Positions 8,608 through 18,179 of a DNA stretch of 61,542 bases are shown here, one piece after another. Where the stretch lies: NCBI GenBank assembly GCA_052173415.1, contig JBQMYQ010000007.1:1-61542 (forward strand), in the 5' to 3' direction. The notes beneath the pieces were generated by a model that made no database searches, had not been told where the DNA came from, and was given only the letters and a program-made list of their open reading frames with translations. Position numbers and translations under genes: made by a program. Source of the DNA: Wolinella sp052173415 (lineage in GTDB: Bacteria; Campylobacterota; Campylobacteria; Campylobacterales; Helicobacteraceae). Position 1 is the first letter of the stretch. Each line of letters starts with the position of its first letter.

Positions 8608-9210
8608 TTAGATTGCCCCCGGAGGCGCACTCTCCGCTTGTGGAGCTGTGGCATTTTGCTCCTCTTTTTTCTCTTTCTCTTTGCTCTCAAAAGGCGGACC
8701 TTTTTGAAGAATCGCCGTGAGCTCCGCCGCGCGTGCGGGATTCATCTTGGCAAGGATCTTGCCCATATCTTTAGACTCGAGGCTAAAAAGTATCGTCGCA
8801 GCCTTATCATCGGGGAGATTCTCAATAATCGGCGCAGCTTTGGAATCTTTCATCTTAGCGTATGTTTCCGCGATTTTGTCATCTTTGGCTGCCTTAATCT
8901 GCTTCAAAAGCTCATCATTATTCTTTAAAAGCCTCTTAATCCTCTGCTCGCGCTCCTCAGTTTCAGCGCGAATTTTCGCCACCTCATCTTCGCGCTTTTT
9001 TAACGCCGCTTCCCTCTGATCCAAAACCACCTGCGTGGCACTTTGTAGTGCTTGGAGAGCCTGCTGTTGCTCATCAATCTGCTCGATTCCCCGCAAAATC
9101 TCGCCCTTTCGCTGCTCAAAAATCGCATTGCACTCAAGCATCTCGCGCTCGCTAAGCTCCTGCGCCCACACGCTCGCACTAAGCAACGCCAAAACCAACG
9201 CTCTCTTCAC
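8608..9210 (-). CDS. MotE-like periplasmic flagellar chaperone
   Basis: The 200-residue product has a signal peptide (MKRALVLALLSASVWA), a long coiled coil (about residues 35-120) and a C-terminal MgtE-N-like region (IIENLPDDKAATILFSLES, about 128-165), followed by a Lys/Glu/Ala-rich tail. This architecture matches MotE-type proteins, which assist the PilZ-independent motor protein MotC in other bacteria, and the conserved Helicobacter protein found after fliJ. It lies 21 bases after the FliJ-like gene. A role in motility is inferred from domain and neighbour. Confidence 0.75.
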   Translation of the reverse strand: MKRALVLALLSASVWAQELSEREMLECNAIFEQRKGEILRGIEQIDEQQQALQALQSATQVVLDQREAALKKREDEVAKIRAETEEREQRIKRLLKNNDELLKQIKAAKDDKIAETYAKMKDSKAAPIIENLPDDKAATILFSLESKDMGKILAKMNPARAAELTAILQKGPPFESKEKEKKEEQNATAPQAESAPPGAI

Positions 9211-9231
9211 TTTAATCTCTCCTCTTTGGCT

Positions 9232-9657
9232 TTAATTCGCGAGCGTGCGCGTATTATAAAGCATGAGCGAAATCTCGTCCATCTCCACACTCTCTTGATG
9301 TTTTTTGCGCGCCAGCATCTTTTGTATCTCAAGATTCTCAAGATATTTTGCCTTCTCATACTCAAGATTGAGCTCCTTGAGATGTTCGCGCATGAGCGTG
9401 CGCTCCGCCCTTAATTGCGCAACCTCTAAACGCTTCTGCTCCATCTCCTCTATGTGAGCTCTTTTAATCTCTTGGATTCTCAAAAATTCCGCATAAGTCC
9501 CAAGGCTAGGGATTACAATCTCAAGAATCTCGCGCAAAATCGCCTCAATCTCAAGCTCCCTGCGCTCGATGTGCTGGCTAATCGTAAGAATCGCCCGCTC
9601 CATCTCCTTGAGCGCCTCTTTTTTCACTCGCAGAAGCTCGGAAAATTTCGTCTTCAT
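9232..9657 (-). CDS. FliJ-like flagellar export protein
   Basis: The 141-residue product is almost entirely heptad-rich helix (e.g. IEEMEQKRLEVAQLRAERTL), with size and pattern of FliJ, the export-apparatus component that couples the FliI ATPase to FlhA and carries chaperones. The sequence is poorly conserved in this family; the call rests on coiled-coil form and the purA-fliJ-motE order known in Helicobacter. It starts 9 bases after the purA stop. Confidence 0.7.
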   Translation of the reverse strand: MKTKFSELLRVKKEALKEMERAILTISQHIERRELEIEAILREILEIVIPSLGTYAEFLRIQEIKRAHIEEMEQKRLEVAQLRAERTLMREHLKELNLEYEKAKYLENLEIQKMLARKKHQESVEMDEISLMLYNTRTLAN

Positions 9658-9666
9658 CGCGATTTC

Positions 9667-10914
9667 CTAGCGCAGAATCGTATCATCTCGCTCCGCCCCT
9701 GTGGAGATCATAGCGATTCTCACGCCGATGATTCGCTCAAGCTCTTTTATATATTTTTGCGCATTCTCGGGAAGCTTGCAAAACTCCCGCACGCCCGCGC
9801 TCTTATCCCACCCCGCAAAGCTCTCATAAACAGGCTCTACCTCGTCATATTCTTGAGGCACGTAATTGATCACCTCACCACGGTATTTATAACCCGTGCA
9901 GACTTTAACCTCAGGGAATCCATCGAGCACATCAAGCTTCATGAGTGCGAGGCTTTCGCACCCATTAAGGCGCGCGGCATATTTGACCGCCACTGCGTCA
10001 AACCAGCCACACCTGCGCGCTCGCCCTGTCGTCGTGCCAAATTCATGCCCTTGATCACGGAGAATCGCCCCTTGTTCTCCAAACTCCTCGGTAGGGAAAG
10101 GTCCATTCCCCACGCGGGTGCAGTAGGATTTCAAGATTCCCACGACCTTGCCGATGTCTCGCGGCGCAAGTCCGCTCCCACTACACGCACCCGATGCGCT
10201 AGTCGTGGAGCTTGTAACAAAAGGATATGTCCCATGATCCACATCAAGCATGCTCCCCTGCGCGCCTTCGAGCAAAATCCTGCACCCTTGCGCCAAAGCC
10301 TCCCAAAGCAGGCGCGTCGTATCTGTGATATAGGGCAAAAGAGCCTCAGCATATCCGCTCAAGCGCGAGGTTAGTGCCTCCTCACTCTCCCACTTCACGC
10401 CATAGATTTCGCTCATATAAGCGTGCGTGCGCTCGTAACTTAGCACCTTTTCCACGAGCTTTGGAATGTCTCTTAGCTCACCCATGCGGATTCCCTGACG
10501 GGAGATTTTGTCGCTGTAAGCTGGTCCGATTCCCTTACCCGTCGTGCCGATCGCCTTGCCCTCCTGCGCACGCTCTTTTGCCTGATCATACATCTCATGA
10601 TAGGGTAAAATCATATGCGCCTTATCGCTAATAAACAATCGCCCCAAAAGCCCCTCAAACTGGCTCATCTCCTGCAAAAGTGCCTCAGGATTAATCACCA
10701 CACCATTGCCAATCACATTGCGACAATGCGGATAGAGCACACCTGAGGGGATTAGATGAAGCGCGATTTTCCTGCCATCAACGACGATAGTGTGCCCCGC
10801 GTTATGCCCGCCCTGATAGCGCACCACGACATCATAGCCTCTCGCCATGAGATCGACGATTTTCCCTTTGCCCTCATCACCCCATTGGATTCCCACAACC
10901 AAGTCCGCTTTCAT
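9667..10914 (-). CDS. purA: Adenylosuccinate synthetase
   Basis: Catalyses GTP-dependent condensation of IMP with aspartate, first committed step to AMP. The 415-residue product has the N-terminal P-loop-like GDEGKGK (residue 12), GGHNAGHT (35), the IMP-binding TTGKGIGPAYSDK (about 130) and TTTGRARRCGW near 295. Full length. It lies 6 bases after hisZ and directly before the fliJ-like gene. Confidence 0.97.
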   Translation of the reverse strand: MKADLVVGIQWGDEGKGKIVDLMARGYDVVVRYQGGHNAGHTIVVDGRKIALHLIPSGVLYPHCRNVIGNGVVINPEALLQEMSQFEGLLGRLFISDKAHMILPYHEMYDQAKERAQEGKAIGTTGKGIGPAYSDKISRQGIRMGELRDIPKLVEKVLSYERTHAYMSEIYGVKWESEEALTSRLSGYAEALLPYITDTTRLLWEALAQGCRILLEGAQGSMLDVDHGTYPFVTSSTTSASGACSGSGLAPRDIGKVVGILKSYCTRVGNGPFPTEEFGEQGAILRDQGHEFGTTTGRARRCGWFDAVAVKYAARLNGCESLALMKLDVLDGFPEVKVCTGYKYRGEVINYVPQEYDEVEPVYESFAGWDKSAGVREFCKLPENAQKYIKELERIIGVRIAMISTGAERDDTILR

Positions 10915-10920
10915 ACCCTT

Positions 10921-11769
10921 TCATCCCTCTCTTTGTATTAATGTGATCAGCTCATCAGTATAGATCCCAAAGCCACACGATTCTAGATGATCCACTTCGT
11001 AATTCCCTCCAAAAAGGAGCGTGCGATTCCCCTCAAACATGCGGAAAAATACGCCATTGTAATACCCCATCGGCGCGTAATAAAGGGGCGAAACAATCAC
11101 TCTCTCATATTTAATCCCCGCGGCAAGCTCATAAAGCCCTTGCAACTCTTGGCGCAAAAAATCGGGCGCATTTTTTATAAAATCTTTCAAATCCTTAAGA
11201 TTTTTAATTTTTAAAAGCGCACCAATGCAGGAATCGTGCTCCAAAATCTTCTCGATTTGCGTTTTGGCAAAAAGCTCGATTTCTAGGTTAAATTCTTGCG
11301 CGCATAGCAAGGGAATCTGAATATTTGCAAGCTGGAGAATCGGGCTAATCTTAAGCTCGTGCAAAATCTTAATAGCGACATTTAGGAGAGCTTTTGTATC
11401 GCGATTCCCAAGCGATTCCACACCAATTTGATTAATCTCGTAGCTCGGATAGCTAAAAACGGGCTGAATATAAAACCACTTGCGATGCTCGGTGCTGCGC
11501 CCCAGGCGCTTTGTAACAATCCGCGCGAGCTCCAGCGTCGTGTCATTGCGCAAAACAATCTGATGATTGCTCTCGCTACTAAGCCGCAACACCTCACGCG
11601 AGCTCAAATCACGCTGATGCTCAAGGAATAAAAAGGACGGAGTGGCAATCTCCTCAAAGCCCGCTTCATACAAAATCATGCTCGCTTGCTCTTCAATATG
11701 CCGCTTTAAACGCGCAGAAGCTACAAAGTAGAGCTGCGCACCCTGCGGGATTTCATGCTCTAAAATCAC
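10921..11769 (-). CDS. hisZ: ATP phosphoribosyltransferase regulatory subunit
   Basis: HisZ is a histidyl-tRNA synthetase paralogue that pairs with short HisG to form the first histidine-biosynthesis enzyme. The 282-residue product shows class II synthetase-like motif 2 (VLRNDTTLELARIVTKRLG) and motif 3-like elements but is shorter than HisS and lacks an anticodon-binding domain, as HisZ does. It precedes purA by 6 bases. Presence of hisZ together with hisB implies the organism had a histidine pathway, unlike H. pylori. Confidence 0.85.
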   Translation of the reverse strand: MILEHEIPQGAQLYFVASARLKRHIEEQASMILYEAGFEEIATPSFLFLEHQRDLSSREVLRLSSESNHQIVLRNDTTLELARIVTKRLGRSTEHRKWFYIQPVFSYPSYEINQIGVESLGNRDTKALLNVAIKILHELKISPILQLANIQIPLLCAQEFNLEIELFAKTQIEKILEHDSCIGALLKIKNLKDLKDFIKNAPDFLRQELQGLYELAAGIKYERVIVSPLYYAPMGYYNGVFFRMFEGNRTLLFGGNYEVDHLESCGFGIYTDELITLIQREG

Positions 11770-11827
11770 ACCAGTTCCTATATTTTTGAGATGAAACGCT
11801 GATTATAACATAGCGCACATTTAGAGG

Positions 11828-12505
11828 CTAGATTCCCCCAAAGCGTCGGTCTTTGCGCATGAATTCCGCAATCATGTGCTCTAGCTCTGCACCGCTAAAA
11901 TTCGGCCATAGTGTCGAGGTAAAAAAGAGCTCGGCGTAGCTACACTGCCACAGCAAAAAATTCGACAATCTCTGCTCGCCCCCCGTGCGCACGAGCATAT
12001 CGACACTCGGGGCAAAGGAAGTATCGAGGAATCGCTCGACATTCTCTTCGCTCGCCTCCACCCCCGCCGCGCTCATCTTTTTGAAAGCTCGCACTAGCTC
12101 ATCATGCGCGCCGTAATTTAACGCCAAAATCTGCGTCAGCCCGCTACAATGCGCGCTTAGCTTTGTGAGCGTCTCAATCTCATTGATGAGCCGTTGCGAA
12201 AAACAGGAGAGATCGCCGATAGCCTTGAAGCGAATGTTATTGTTAAGATAAGTCTCCGCCTCTTTTTTGAGATATTCACTCAAAAGGCGCATCAAAAACT
12301 CCACCTCGCTCTTAGGACGCTTCCAATTCTCCGTCGAAAAGGCATAAAGGCTCAAAAATTCAAGCCCGCTTTTAGAGCAGAACATCGTGATTTCTCTTAG
12401 TGTCTCCGCACCCTTTTCATGCCCTTTGATACGCTGCTTACCACGCTCTTTCGCCCAGCGTCCATTCCCATCCATAATGAGTGCCAAATGGCGCAAATGA
12501 TTCAT
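11828..12505 (-). CDS. uppS: Undecaprenyl diphosphate synthase
   Basis: Cis-prenyltransferase making the C55 lipid carrier for peptidoglycan and surface polysaccharides. The 225-residue product has the diagnostic LIMDGNGRWAKERG (residues 9-22), FSTENWKRPKSEV near 76 and the C-terminal DMLVRTGGEQRLSNFL (about 172). Length is typical. It follows the unknown gene upstream by 2 bases, so it belongs to the coaBC cluster. Confidence 0.96.
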   Translation of the reverse strand: MNHLRHLALIMDGNGRWAKERGKQRIKGHEKGAETLREITMFCSKSGLEFLSLYAFSTENWKRPKSEVEFLMRLLSEYLKKEAETYLNNNIRFKAIGDLSCFSQRLINEIETLTKLSAHCSGLTQILALNYGAHDELVRAFKKMSAAGVEASEENVERFLDTSFAPSVDMLVRTGGEQRLSNFLLWQCSYAELFFTSTLWPNFSGAELEHMIAEFMRKDRRFGGI

Positions 12506-12507
12506 CT

Positions 12508-13278
12508 CTAGCCCCTCACGTTTAGTAGAGAACTGCTCGCCTCATACAGGGGCGCGATATTCTCATCGACGCTAATCACTGCCTGCGCGATTCCCTGAAG
12601 CTCGCCAAGTTCGGCTTTTAAGAGCTCTGCGATGCTTTGGTAGAGCGTAGAGAGGTAGAGATTGCTCTCTTGCGTGTCTTTGAGTGCGACCAAACGCCCC
12701 TTGAGCGCGCCAAGATTGCTAAAAATAGAGTAAAACTCAAGCTCATCTTCGCCCTCCTCGCCCTTTTTGCCTCTCATCTGAAGCAGGGAATCCTTCTGCT
12801 TTTCATGCCTTAGGGGAATCGTGATGACCTTTTGTTGCAAAGCAAGAAGTGCATTCCCAAGGAAGAGAAAATCTGCACGCGAATCGCTCGTGCTAAGTCG
12901 CTCTGCGAGCATACTGCGGAATCGCTCCCACGGATTCCCGCCCTTTGGGTCAAGCAGCGATTCGAGCTCCTCCCCGCTCATGCGCCATGAGCTTTTGGCA
13001 AATTGCGCCATCAAAAGCGGCTGAGGCACAAGACGCGAGAGGAGGATTGAACCTAGGCTGCTTTTAGCCATTTGTGCCCAATATTTCGCGCCAATCTGAA
13101 GCTCTTTGAGGCTTTTAGTCTCAAGCGATGTGTTACCGATTTTAAGCATATAACGCATGGAGTGTGTCTTCTCTGTAACCTCTATATTCACGGGTAGGGC
13201 GGCGTTAAACTGCTTTGCATTATTAGAATTTTGAATACGATTTTGCACCTCAGCGACTTGGGAGAGCTGCTGAATCAT
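12508..13278 (-). CDS. Conserved hypothetical protein between coaBC and uppS
   Basis: The 256-residue soluble protein has no signal peptide or membrane segment. It overlaps the coaBC stop by 4 bases and precedes uppS by 2, so it is co-expressed with both. A gene of unknown function occupies the same place next to coaBC and pseB in H. pylori. The first part (about residues 25-75) is reminiscent of flagellar hook-length-control-type domains, but this is a weak impression and I assign no function. Confidence 0.6.
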   Translation of the reverse strand: MIQQLSQVAEVQNRIQNSNNAKQFNAALPVNIEVTEKTHSMRYMLKIGNTSLETKSLKELQIGAKYWAQMAKSSLGSILLSRLVPQPLLMAQFAKSSWRMSGEELESLLDPKGGNPWERFRSMLAERLSTSDSRADFLFLGNALLALQQKVITIPLRHEKQKDSLLQMRGKKGEEGEDELEFYSIFSNLGALKGRLVALKDTQESNLYLSTLYQSIAELLKAELGELQGIAQAVISVDENIAPLYEASSSLLNVRG

Positions 13279-14486
13279 AGCCGCTCGCTCGCGCTTATAA
13301 TCTCAAAAGCAAGCTCGTGTTTGCTTTTTTGCAAAAATCGCTCCGCGCCCTCGCGCGTGATGAAAAACAGCTCATTCTCATCGCTGCCCATGGGATTATG
13401 TTCGCCGATAAGATTGAGGCAAATCGCATCGATTCCCTTAGCAAGTAGCGCGTTTTTGGCGTTTTTTATCGCCTCCTCGCCCGCGTTTTCAAGCTTAAAT
13501 CCAATCACTTTGAAACCCTCTTTATTTAGCGAGCGCAATATATCAGGGGTTTTTCTTAGTGTAAGCGACCACACTTCCCCAAGCTGCTCCTTTTTTAATT
13601 TCCCTTCTGTAACCGCCTTGCTCTCATAATCGCTAATCGCTGCAACCATATAAATAAAGGGCGTGCGCGCCTCATTTGTGTGGGAATCCTGCCACGAAGA
13701 TAATGCGAGCTGATAACTTCGTGCGCTATGGACAGGAATCGTGCGGATTCCCATCGGGAGCTGATGAAGTGCTTCAGGCGCGATAAATGTTACATCTGCG
13801 CCGAGATAATAGAGCGCGCGCGCAAGTGCGTGGGACATTTTTCCGCTGGAGCGATTGCTGATAAATCGCACGCTATCAATGCTCTCAATGCTCCCTCCAC
13901 CGCTCACAGCGACGCTGCGCCTCCGCCAAAACTCCGAGCGATGAAACGCCCTAATCACCCGTTCCACAATCTCGCCGGGCTCTTGTAGCGCACCCTCGCC
14001 CACATCACCGCACGCAAGCTCCTTGCTGACACTACGGATAATCTCCACACCCAAAGCTTCAAGCTTCTCTAATGATTCCTGTGTGAGGGGGTTAGCGAGC
14101 ATTTTAGTATTCATCGCGGGGGCGATCATCTTCATGCCGCTAAAGGCGAGAAAGCTTGTAAGCAAAAGATTATCGGCGATTCCCGCGGCGGCTTTGTTGA
14201 TGGTATTCGCACTCGCAGGGGCGATTAGATAGAGCTCCGCCCATTGCGAAAGCGAAATGTGATCGTTGCCCTCTGCCCACGATTCGCTATCGCGGTGCAA
14301 AACGGTCGCTTTTGTAAGTGCTTCAAAGATTAAAGGCGAGAGGAATCGGCGCGATTCCTCGCTCATCACGACACGCACGAGCGCACCTTGTTTTTGTAGC
14401 AGACGCACAATCTCGGGGGCTTTGTAGATTGCGATGCTTGAGCTCACGCCAAGCACGATTCGCCTACCTAAAAGGAGCTCGCTCAT
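13275..14486 (-). CDS. coaBC: Bifunctional phosphopantothenoylcysteine decarboxylase/synthase
   Basis: Makes 4'-phosphopantetheine for coenzyme A from phosphopantothenate and cysteine. The N-terminal FMN-dependent CoaC half has the catalytic His (EGNDHISLSQWAEL), IAPASANT, PAMNTKM and the flap Cys (ELACGDVGEGAL). The C-terminal CoaB half has SVRFISNRSSGKM, MVAAISDY and VIGFKLE. The frame is open 15 codons further upstream, but the ATG at 14486 forms an ATGA overlap with the pseB stop and gives the family N-terminus (MSELLLGRRIVLGVSSSIA), so this start is chosen. Confidence 0.95.
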   Translation of the reverse strand: MSELLLGRRIVLGVSSSIAIYKAPEIVRLLQKQGALVRVVMSEESRRFLSPLIFEALTKATVLHRDSESWAEGNDHISLSQWAELYLIAPASANTINKAAAGIADNLLLTSFLAFSGMKMIAPAMNTKMLANPLTQESLEKLEALGVEIIRSVSKELACGDVGEGALQEPGEIVERVIRAFHRSEFWRRRSVAVSGGGSIESIDSVRFISNRSSGKMSHALARALYYLGADVTFIAPEALHQLPMGIRTIPVHSARSYQLALSSWQDSHTNEARTPFIYMVAAISDYESKAVTEGKLKKEQLGEVWSLTLRKTPDILRSLNKEGFKVIGFKLENAGEEAIKNAKNALLAKGIDAICLNLIGEHNPMGSDENELFFITREGAERFLQKSKHELAFEIISASERL

Positions 14487-15478
14487 CACTTCATCTCGAT
14501 CATCGCAAGAAGCTCCTCTTTGCTTAGCCACTGCGAATTTGTAAGGGAGTTGTATTCAAAGCCAATCTCCACCGCCTTGCCCACCTCGCCCGTGCGGGTT
14601 TTTAGATAATCAACGGGAGTTTGAAACAAAATGGTGGGCTTAATGATAAAAAACTCCGAAAACTCCACACTCAAGTGGGAATCATCCTTAGGCACCATCA
14701 CTTCGTGCAGCTTCTCACCCGGGCGGATTCCGATGATCTTGCAAGGAATATGCGGAGCAAGCGCGCTAGCCAAATCCGTAATGCGCATGGAGGGAATCTT
14801 GGGGATAAAAATCTCGCCCCCGTGCATGCGCGCCAGATTCTTAAGCACGAACATAACCCCTTGAGGGAGCGTAATCCAAAAGCGCGTCATGCGCTCATCA
14901 GTGATGGGAATCTCGCTCGCTCCCTCGCTCACAAGGCGTTTAAAAAAGGGCACGACCGAACCGCGCGAACCCACGACATTGCCATAGCGCACGACGGAAA
15001 AGCGCGTCTGCTTACTCCCGCGAATGTTATTGGCTGCGATGAAAAGCTTATCGCTGGCAAGCTTGGTTGCACCATAGAGATTAATCGGATTAGCCGCCTT
15101 ATCAGTGCTAAGTGCAATCACCTGTGAGACGTTATTAAGCAAGCATGCATCAATGACATTTTGCGCGCCATGAATGTTTGTCTTAATACACTCCATGGGG
15201 TTGTATTCCGCGATGGGGACGTGCTTTAGCGCAGCGGCATGAATGCAAATATCCACACCATCCATCGCCTTGATTAGTCGCTCTCTATCGCGCACATCGC
15301 CGATAAAAAATCGCATACATTTATCGGTAAAAACCTGCGCCATCTCATACTGCTTGAGCTCATCGCGCGAATAGATAATGAGCTTTTTGGGCGAATAGCG
15401 CGCCAAAACCTCTTTCACAAAGCATTTGCCAAAGCTCCCCGTGCCCCCGGTAATTAAAATCGTCTTATCATTTAGCAT
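14486..15478 (-). CDS. pseB: UDP-N-acetylglucosamine 4,6-dehydratase (inverting)
   Basis: First enzyme of pseudaminic acid synthesis, the sugar that glycosylates flagellin in Helicobacter and Campylobacter. The 330-residue short-chain dehydrogenase has the Rossmann motif TGGTGSFGKCFVKEVL at residue 10 and the active-site segment ALSTDKAANPINLYGATK (near 120) with the Asp-Lys of PseB rather than Ser, plus ITDERMTRFWITL. It lies directly upstream of coaBC, as in H. pylori, with 3 bases to mrdA on the other side. Confidence 0.93.
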   Translation of the reverse strand: MLNDKTILITGGTGSFGKCFVKEVLARYSPKKLIIYSRDELKQYEMAQVFTDKCMRFFIGDVRDRERLIKAMDGVDICIHAAALKHVPIAEYNPMECIKTNIHGAQNVIDACLLNNVSQVIALSTDKAANPINLYGATKLASDKLFIAANNIRGSKQTRFSVVRYGNVVGSRGSVVPFFKRLVSEGASEIPITDERMTRFWITLPQGVMFVLKNLARMHGGEIFIPKIPSMRITDLASALAPHIPCKIIGIRPGEKLHEVMVPKDDSHLSVEFSEFFIIKPTILFQTPVDYLKTRTGEVGKAVEIGFEYNSLTNSQWLSKEELLAMIEMK

Positions 15479-15481
15479 GGC

Positions 15482-17302
15482 TTATCTCCTCTTTTTGCTC
15501 TTTTGTGCGTCAATATATCCAAGATCTAATAAGCTATTCGCCAGCCGCACAAGAATCGGCGCGGTCGCGCTCCCTCCATGCCCGCCGTGCTCCACGATGA
15601 CTGTGATTACATATTGCGGATCTTCATAAGGGAGATAGGCGGTGATCCATGCATGCGAACGGTGAAAATAGTCCATATCTTCCTCTCTGATGCGCTTTTT
15701 ATCCGCTTGCGAGATTCCCACGACCTGCGCCGTGCCTGTTTTGCATGCAAGGGTTACCTTTGCGCCTTTTGTGTGAGAATACGCCGTCCCGCCCTCTTCG
15801 TTGCAGACTTGATACATGCCTAGCCTTAACGCAGAGAGTTTGCTCTTTTGAAATGATGAGAGAATATCCTCAGGCTCATACTCTTGCAAGACTCCCCCAA
15901 GGCTCTTTGCAAGATGGGGAACGGGAAGCGTCCCACTCGCAAGCAACGCTGTATATCGCGCGACTTGCATAGGCGTAACGGCAAAAGACCCTTGTCCGAT
16001 GGAGGAGACGATCGTATCGCCGATGAACCACGATTGCTTGTATCGCTTCATCTTCCACTCGGGGCTAGGCACGATTCCCGAATATTCTAGCGGTAAGTCG
16101 ATTCCTGTAGGTCGCCCAAACCCCATCTGTTCGATTACTTTGGCGATGTTATTCATGCCCGCTTTTTGGCTTAATTTGTAGTAATAGACATCGACGCTAC
16201 GTTTGATAGATTTAATAAGATCTGAGCTCCCATGCCCACCCTCGCGCCAGTCGCGGAATTTCCGCCCACCAAGCTCAATGAAACTCGGTGTATCGATGAC
16301 TGTGCGTTCGTGGATTCCCGCGTATTCTAAGAAAGCCATGCCCATTCCCATTTTGATGACGGAGCCGGGCGGATAAGTGCCATTAATAAGCTTATTGAGT
16401 AGCGGATTGTGCGGATTATCACGCAGGGCGTTCCATTTTTCGTGCGAGATTCCCCCGATGAAGTCATTAAGATTATACTCAGGGTAGCTCCCTGCCGCGA
16501 GAATCTCCCCGGAATTTGCATTCATGACAATCGCTGCGCCATATCGCCCCTCAAACTCCTTATCCATCACTCTTTGCACCGACAAATCAATCGTAGCGAC
16601 AATGTCGTTATTCTCCTTGGGGGCTTGCTCTTCGAGAAGCTCAACCTCTTGATTAAATGCCGTTACTTTACTCTTACGATAGCCCAGTGCGCCTTGCAAA
16701 AAGTCGTTGTATTCGCGCTCTAAACCCGCTTTACCTATGATTCCCGTATATTTTGAAGTGGGCGTGCGCTCAATGTCTTTATTATCCGCTCTACCCGTAT
16801 AGCCCACAAGGTGTGAGGCGATTTTTTGATTAGGATAGAAGCGTTTGGTGCTAGGGAGTATCTTTAGTTGCGGATTTTGGAGTAGCCTTGGATAGAGCTT
16901 GTGCATATCCTCATAAGAGACAAAATCCACGATATTGATGTAATTGTGATTATACGGGGAATCTTGGCGTTTATATTGCGCGATGATCTCCTCTTTATCT
17001 AGTCCCGGGATAATCTCTGCGACCCAATCAATCTGCTCCTCCAAAATCGCAAAATGGGAGCGAAGACTTAATCTAGGCGATAGCGCGAGCGAGAATCCAA
17101 GCTCATTGACTGCCAAAGGCTCGCCATATCGATCGAGAATTAGCCCGCGTATGGGAATGATATTCTCCGTCTTAATCATATTGCGCTTGGCAAGCTCCTC
17201 ATAATAGGCATTGGATTTAATGCTGATGAAATAGATCCGCACCGTCAAAACAACCCAAATCACAAAGATAAACAGGGCTAGGATTCTGAAGCGATTCCTC
17301 AT
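15482..17302 (-). CDS. mrdA: Penicillin-binding protein 2 (elongation transpeptidase)
   Basis: Class B PBP that cross-links peptidoglycan during side-wall growth. The 606-residue product has one N-terminal membrane helix (FRILALFIFVIWVVLTVRIY), a PBP dimerisation domain, and a transpeptidase domain with SxxK in YPPGSVIKM, SxN region and ACKTGTAQV. The length matches Helicobacter PBP2. ATG overlaps the stop of the small membrane-protein gene by 4 bases. Confidence 0.96.
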   Translation of the reverse strand: MRNRFRILALFIFVIWVVLTVRIYFISIKSNAYYEELAKRNMIKTENIIPIRGLILDRYGEPLAVNELGFSLALSPRLSLRSHFAILEEQIDWVAEIIPGLDKEEIIAQYKRQDSPYNHNYINIVDFVSYEDMHKLYPRLLQNPQLKILPSTKRFYPNQKIASHLVGYTGRADNKDIERTPTSKYTGIIGKAGLEREYNDFLQGALGYRKSKVTAFNQEVELLEEQAPKENNDIVATIDLSVQRVMDKEFEGRYGAAIVMNANSGEILAAGSYPEYNLNDFIGGISHEKWNALRDNPHNPLLNKLINGTYPPGSVIKMGMGMAFLEYAGIHERTVIDTPSFIELGGRKFRDWREGGHGSSDLIKSIKRSVDVYYYKLSQKAGMNNIAKVIEQMGFGRPTGIDLPLEYSGIVPSPEWKMKRYKQSWFIGDTIVSSIGQGSFAVTPMQVARYTALLASGTLPVPHLAKSLGGVLQEYEPEDILSSFQKSKLSALRLGMYQVCNEEGGTAYSHTKGAKVTLACKTGTAQVVGISQADKKRIREEDMDYFHRSHAWITAYLPYEDPQYVITVIVEHGGHGGSATAPILVRLANSLLDLGYIDAQKSKKRR

Positions 17303-17772
17303 GGGAGCAACACCAAAAATAGAGTTTCAAATAGGGCAAAATAGAGCAACATCCATGAAAATTTCGGCACATGTATCCCCACAAGAAGCACCATAATATG
17401 CACGATGAGATAAAACCCAAAATAGGCATAAAAGACAAAAATGGGCAAGAGGCATTTCTCACAACCTAGAAGATTCCTAATCCTAGGAATCACAAGATAA
17501 TATGAGAGGAAAAAGAAAAGCACCGCGCTCAGCCCAAAAAAGCCCTTCGTCGCCTCAAAAAATAGCAAAAATAGGACAATGGGAAGCAGGTAGTGATACT
17601 GCTGTTTATCCATAAAGCGACAAAACAAAACAAACGCCACGCCTAGGAGTGGCGGCAGATAATAGAGCATATCCGTGAGCGCGCCATAAGAGATGATGAG
17701 CATAAAAAGCGCGATGGCTTTTAGAGACTCTTTATGAGTGCTATTTCTTCGCATATTGGAAAATGTTTGCAT
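17299..17772 (-). CDS. Small polytopic membrane protein before mrdA
   Basis: About 157 residues with four or five hydrophobic helices. Its position directly before PBP2 is the place of MreD in many bacteria and of an unnamed membrane protein in H. pylori, so an MreD-like role in shape control is an inference from neighbour and topology only. The start is uncertain: ATGs at 17772 and 17754 both lie inside the 3' end of the acetyltransferase gene and neither has a clear ribosome binding site. Confidence 0.6.
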   Translation of the reverse strand: MQTFSNMRRNSTHKESLKAIALFMLIISYGALTDMLYYLPPLLGVAFVLFCRFMDKQQYHYLLPIVLFLLFFEATKGFFGLSAVLFFFLSYYLVIPRIRNLLGCEKCLLPIFVFYAYFGFYLIVHIMVLLVGIHVPKFSWMLLYFALFETLFLVLLP

Positions 17773-18179
17773 TTGATACAATCCGCCCAAATTTTTTGAT
17801 TAGGAATCGCCTCTTTGCTCACTTCGACAAACCCCAGCCGCTCAAAAAGCGACCGCTTAAAGGTAAGCACCAAAATTTCGCTGATTCCTAGACTTAACGC
17901 CTCAGTGATTGAAATATTAATGATCTTTGTGGCAATCCCGCGCCCACGATACTCTTCACTCACAAAAAGGCTGCGAATCTCCGCTAGCGTGTGCGAGTAG
18001 ATATGAAGCGCACAAAATCCGATAATCTTATCGTAATCCCACGCGACATTATACGACCGAATCGCATTTGCAATCTCATCATGGCTACGATCAAGGATGA
18101 TTCCCTGCTCTATACTAGGAATCAAAAGCCGCCTCATCGCCTCCACATCGCGCAAAGTGGGCTTTTTAATCTCAATCAA
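17721..18179 (-). CDS. GNAT acetyltransferase, probable short N-acetylglutamate synthase
   Basis: The 152-residue single-domain GNAT protein has the acetyl-CoA-binding segment VSEEYRGRGIATKIINIS (near 75) and a C-terminal WADCIKCKHFPICEE. That C-terminal Cys cluster and the overall size match the short N-acetylglutamate synthase type (ArgA-like) that starts arginine synthesis in organisms lacking classical ArgA; argC is also in this window. Starts at TTG overlapping the engB stop (TTGA). Confidence 0.75.
   Translation of the reverse strand: MIEIKKPTLRDVEAMRRLLIPSIEQGIILDRSHDEIANAIRSYNVAWDYDKIIGFCALHIYSHTLAEIRSLFVSEEYRGRGIATKIINISITEALSLGISEILVLTFKRSLFERLGFVEVSKEAIPNQKIWADCIKCKHFPICEEIALIKSL

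Noticed and set aside
9454..10374. 306-codon open frame on the plus strand
   Set aside because: It lies opposite purA and fliJ, has no ribosome binding site and a composition expected of an antisense shadow.
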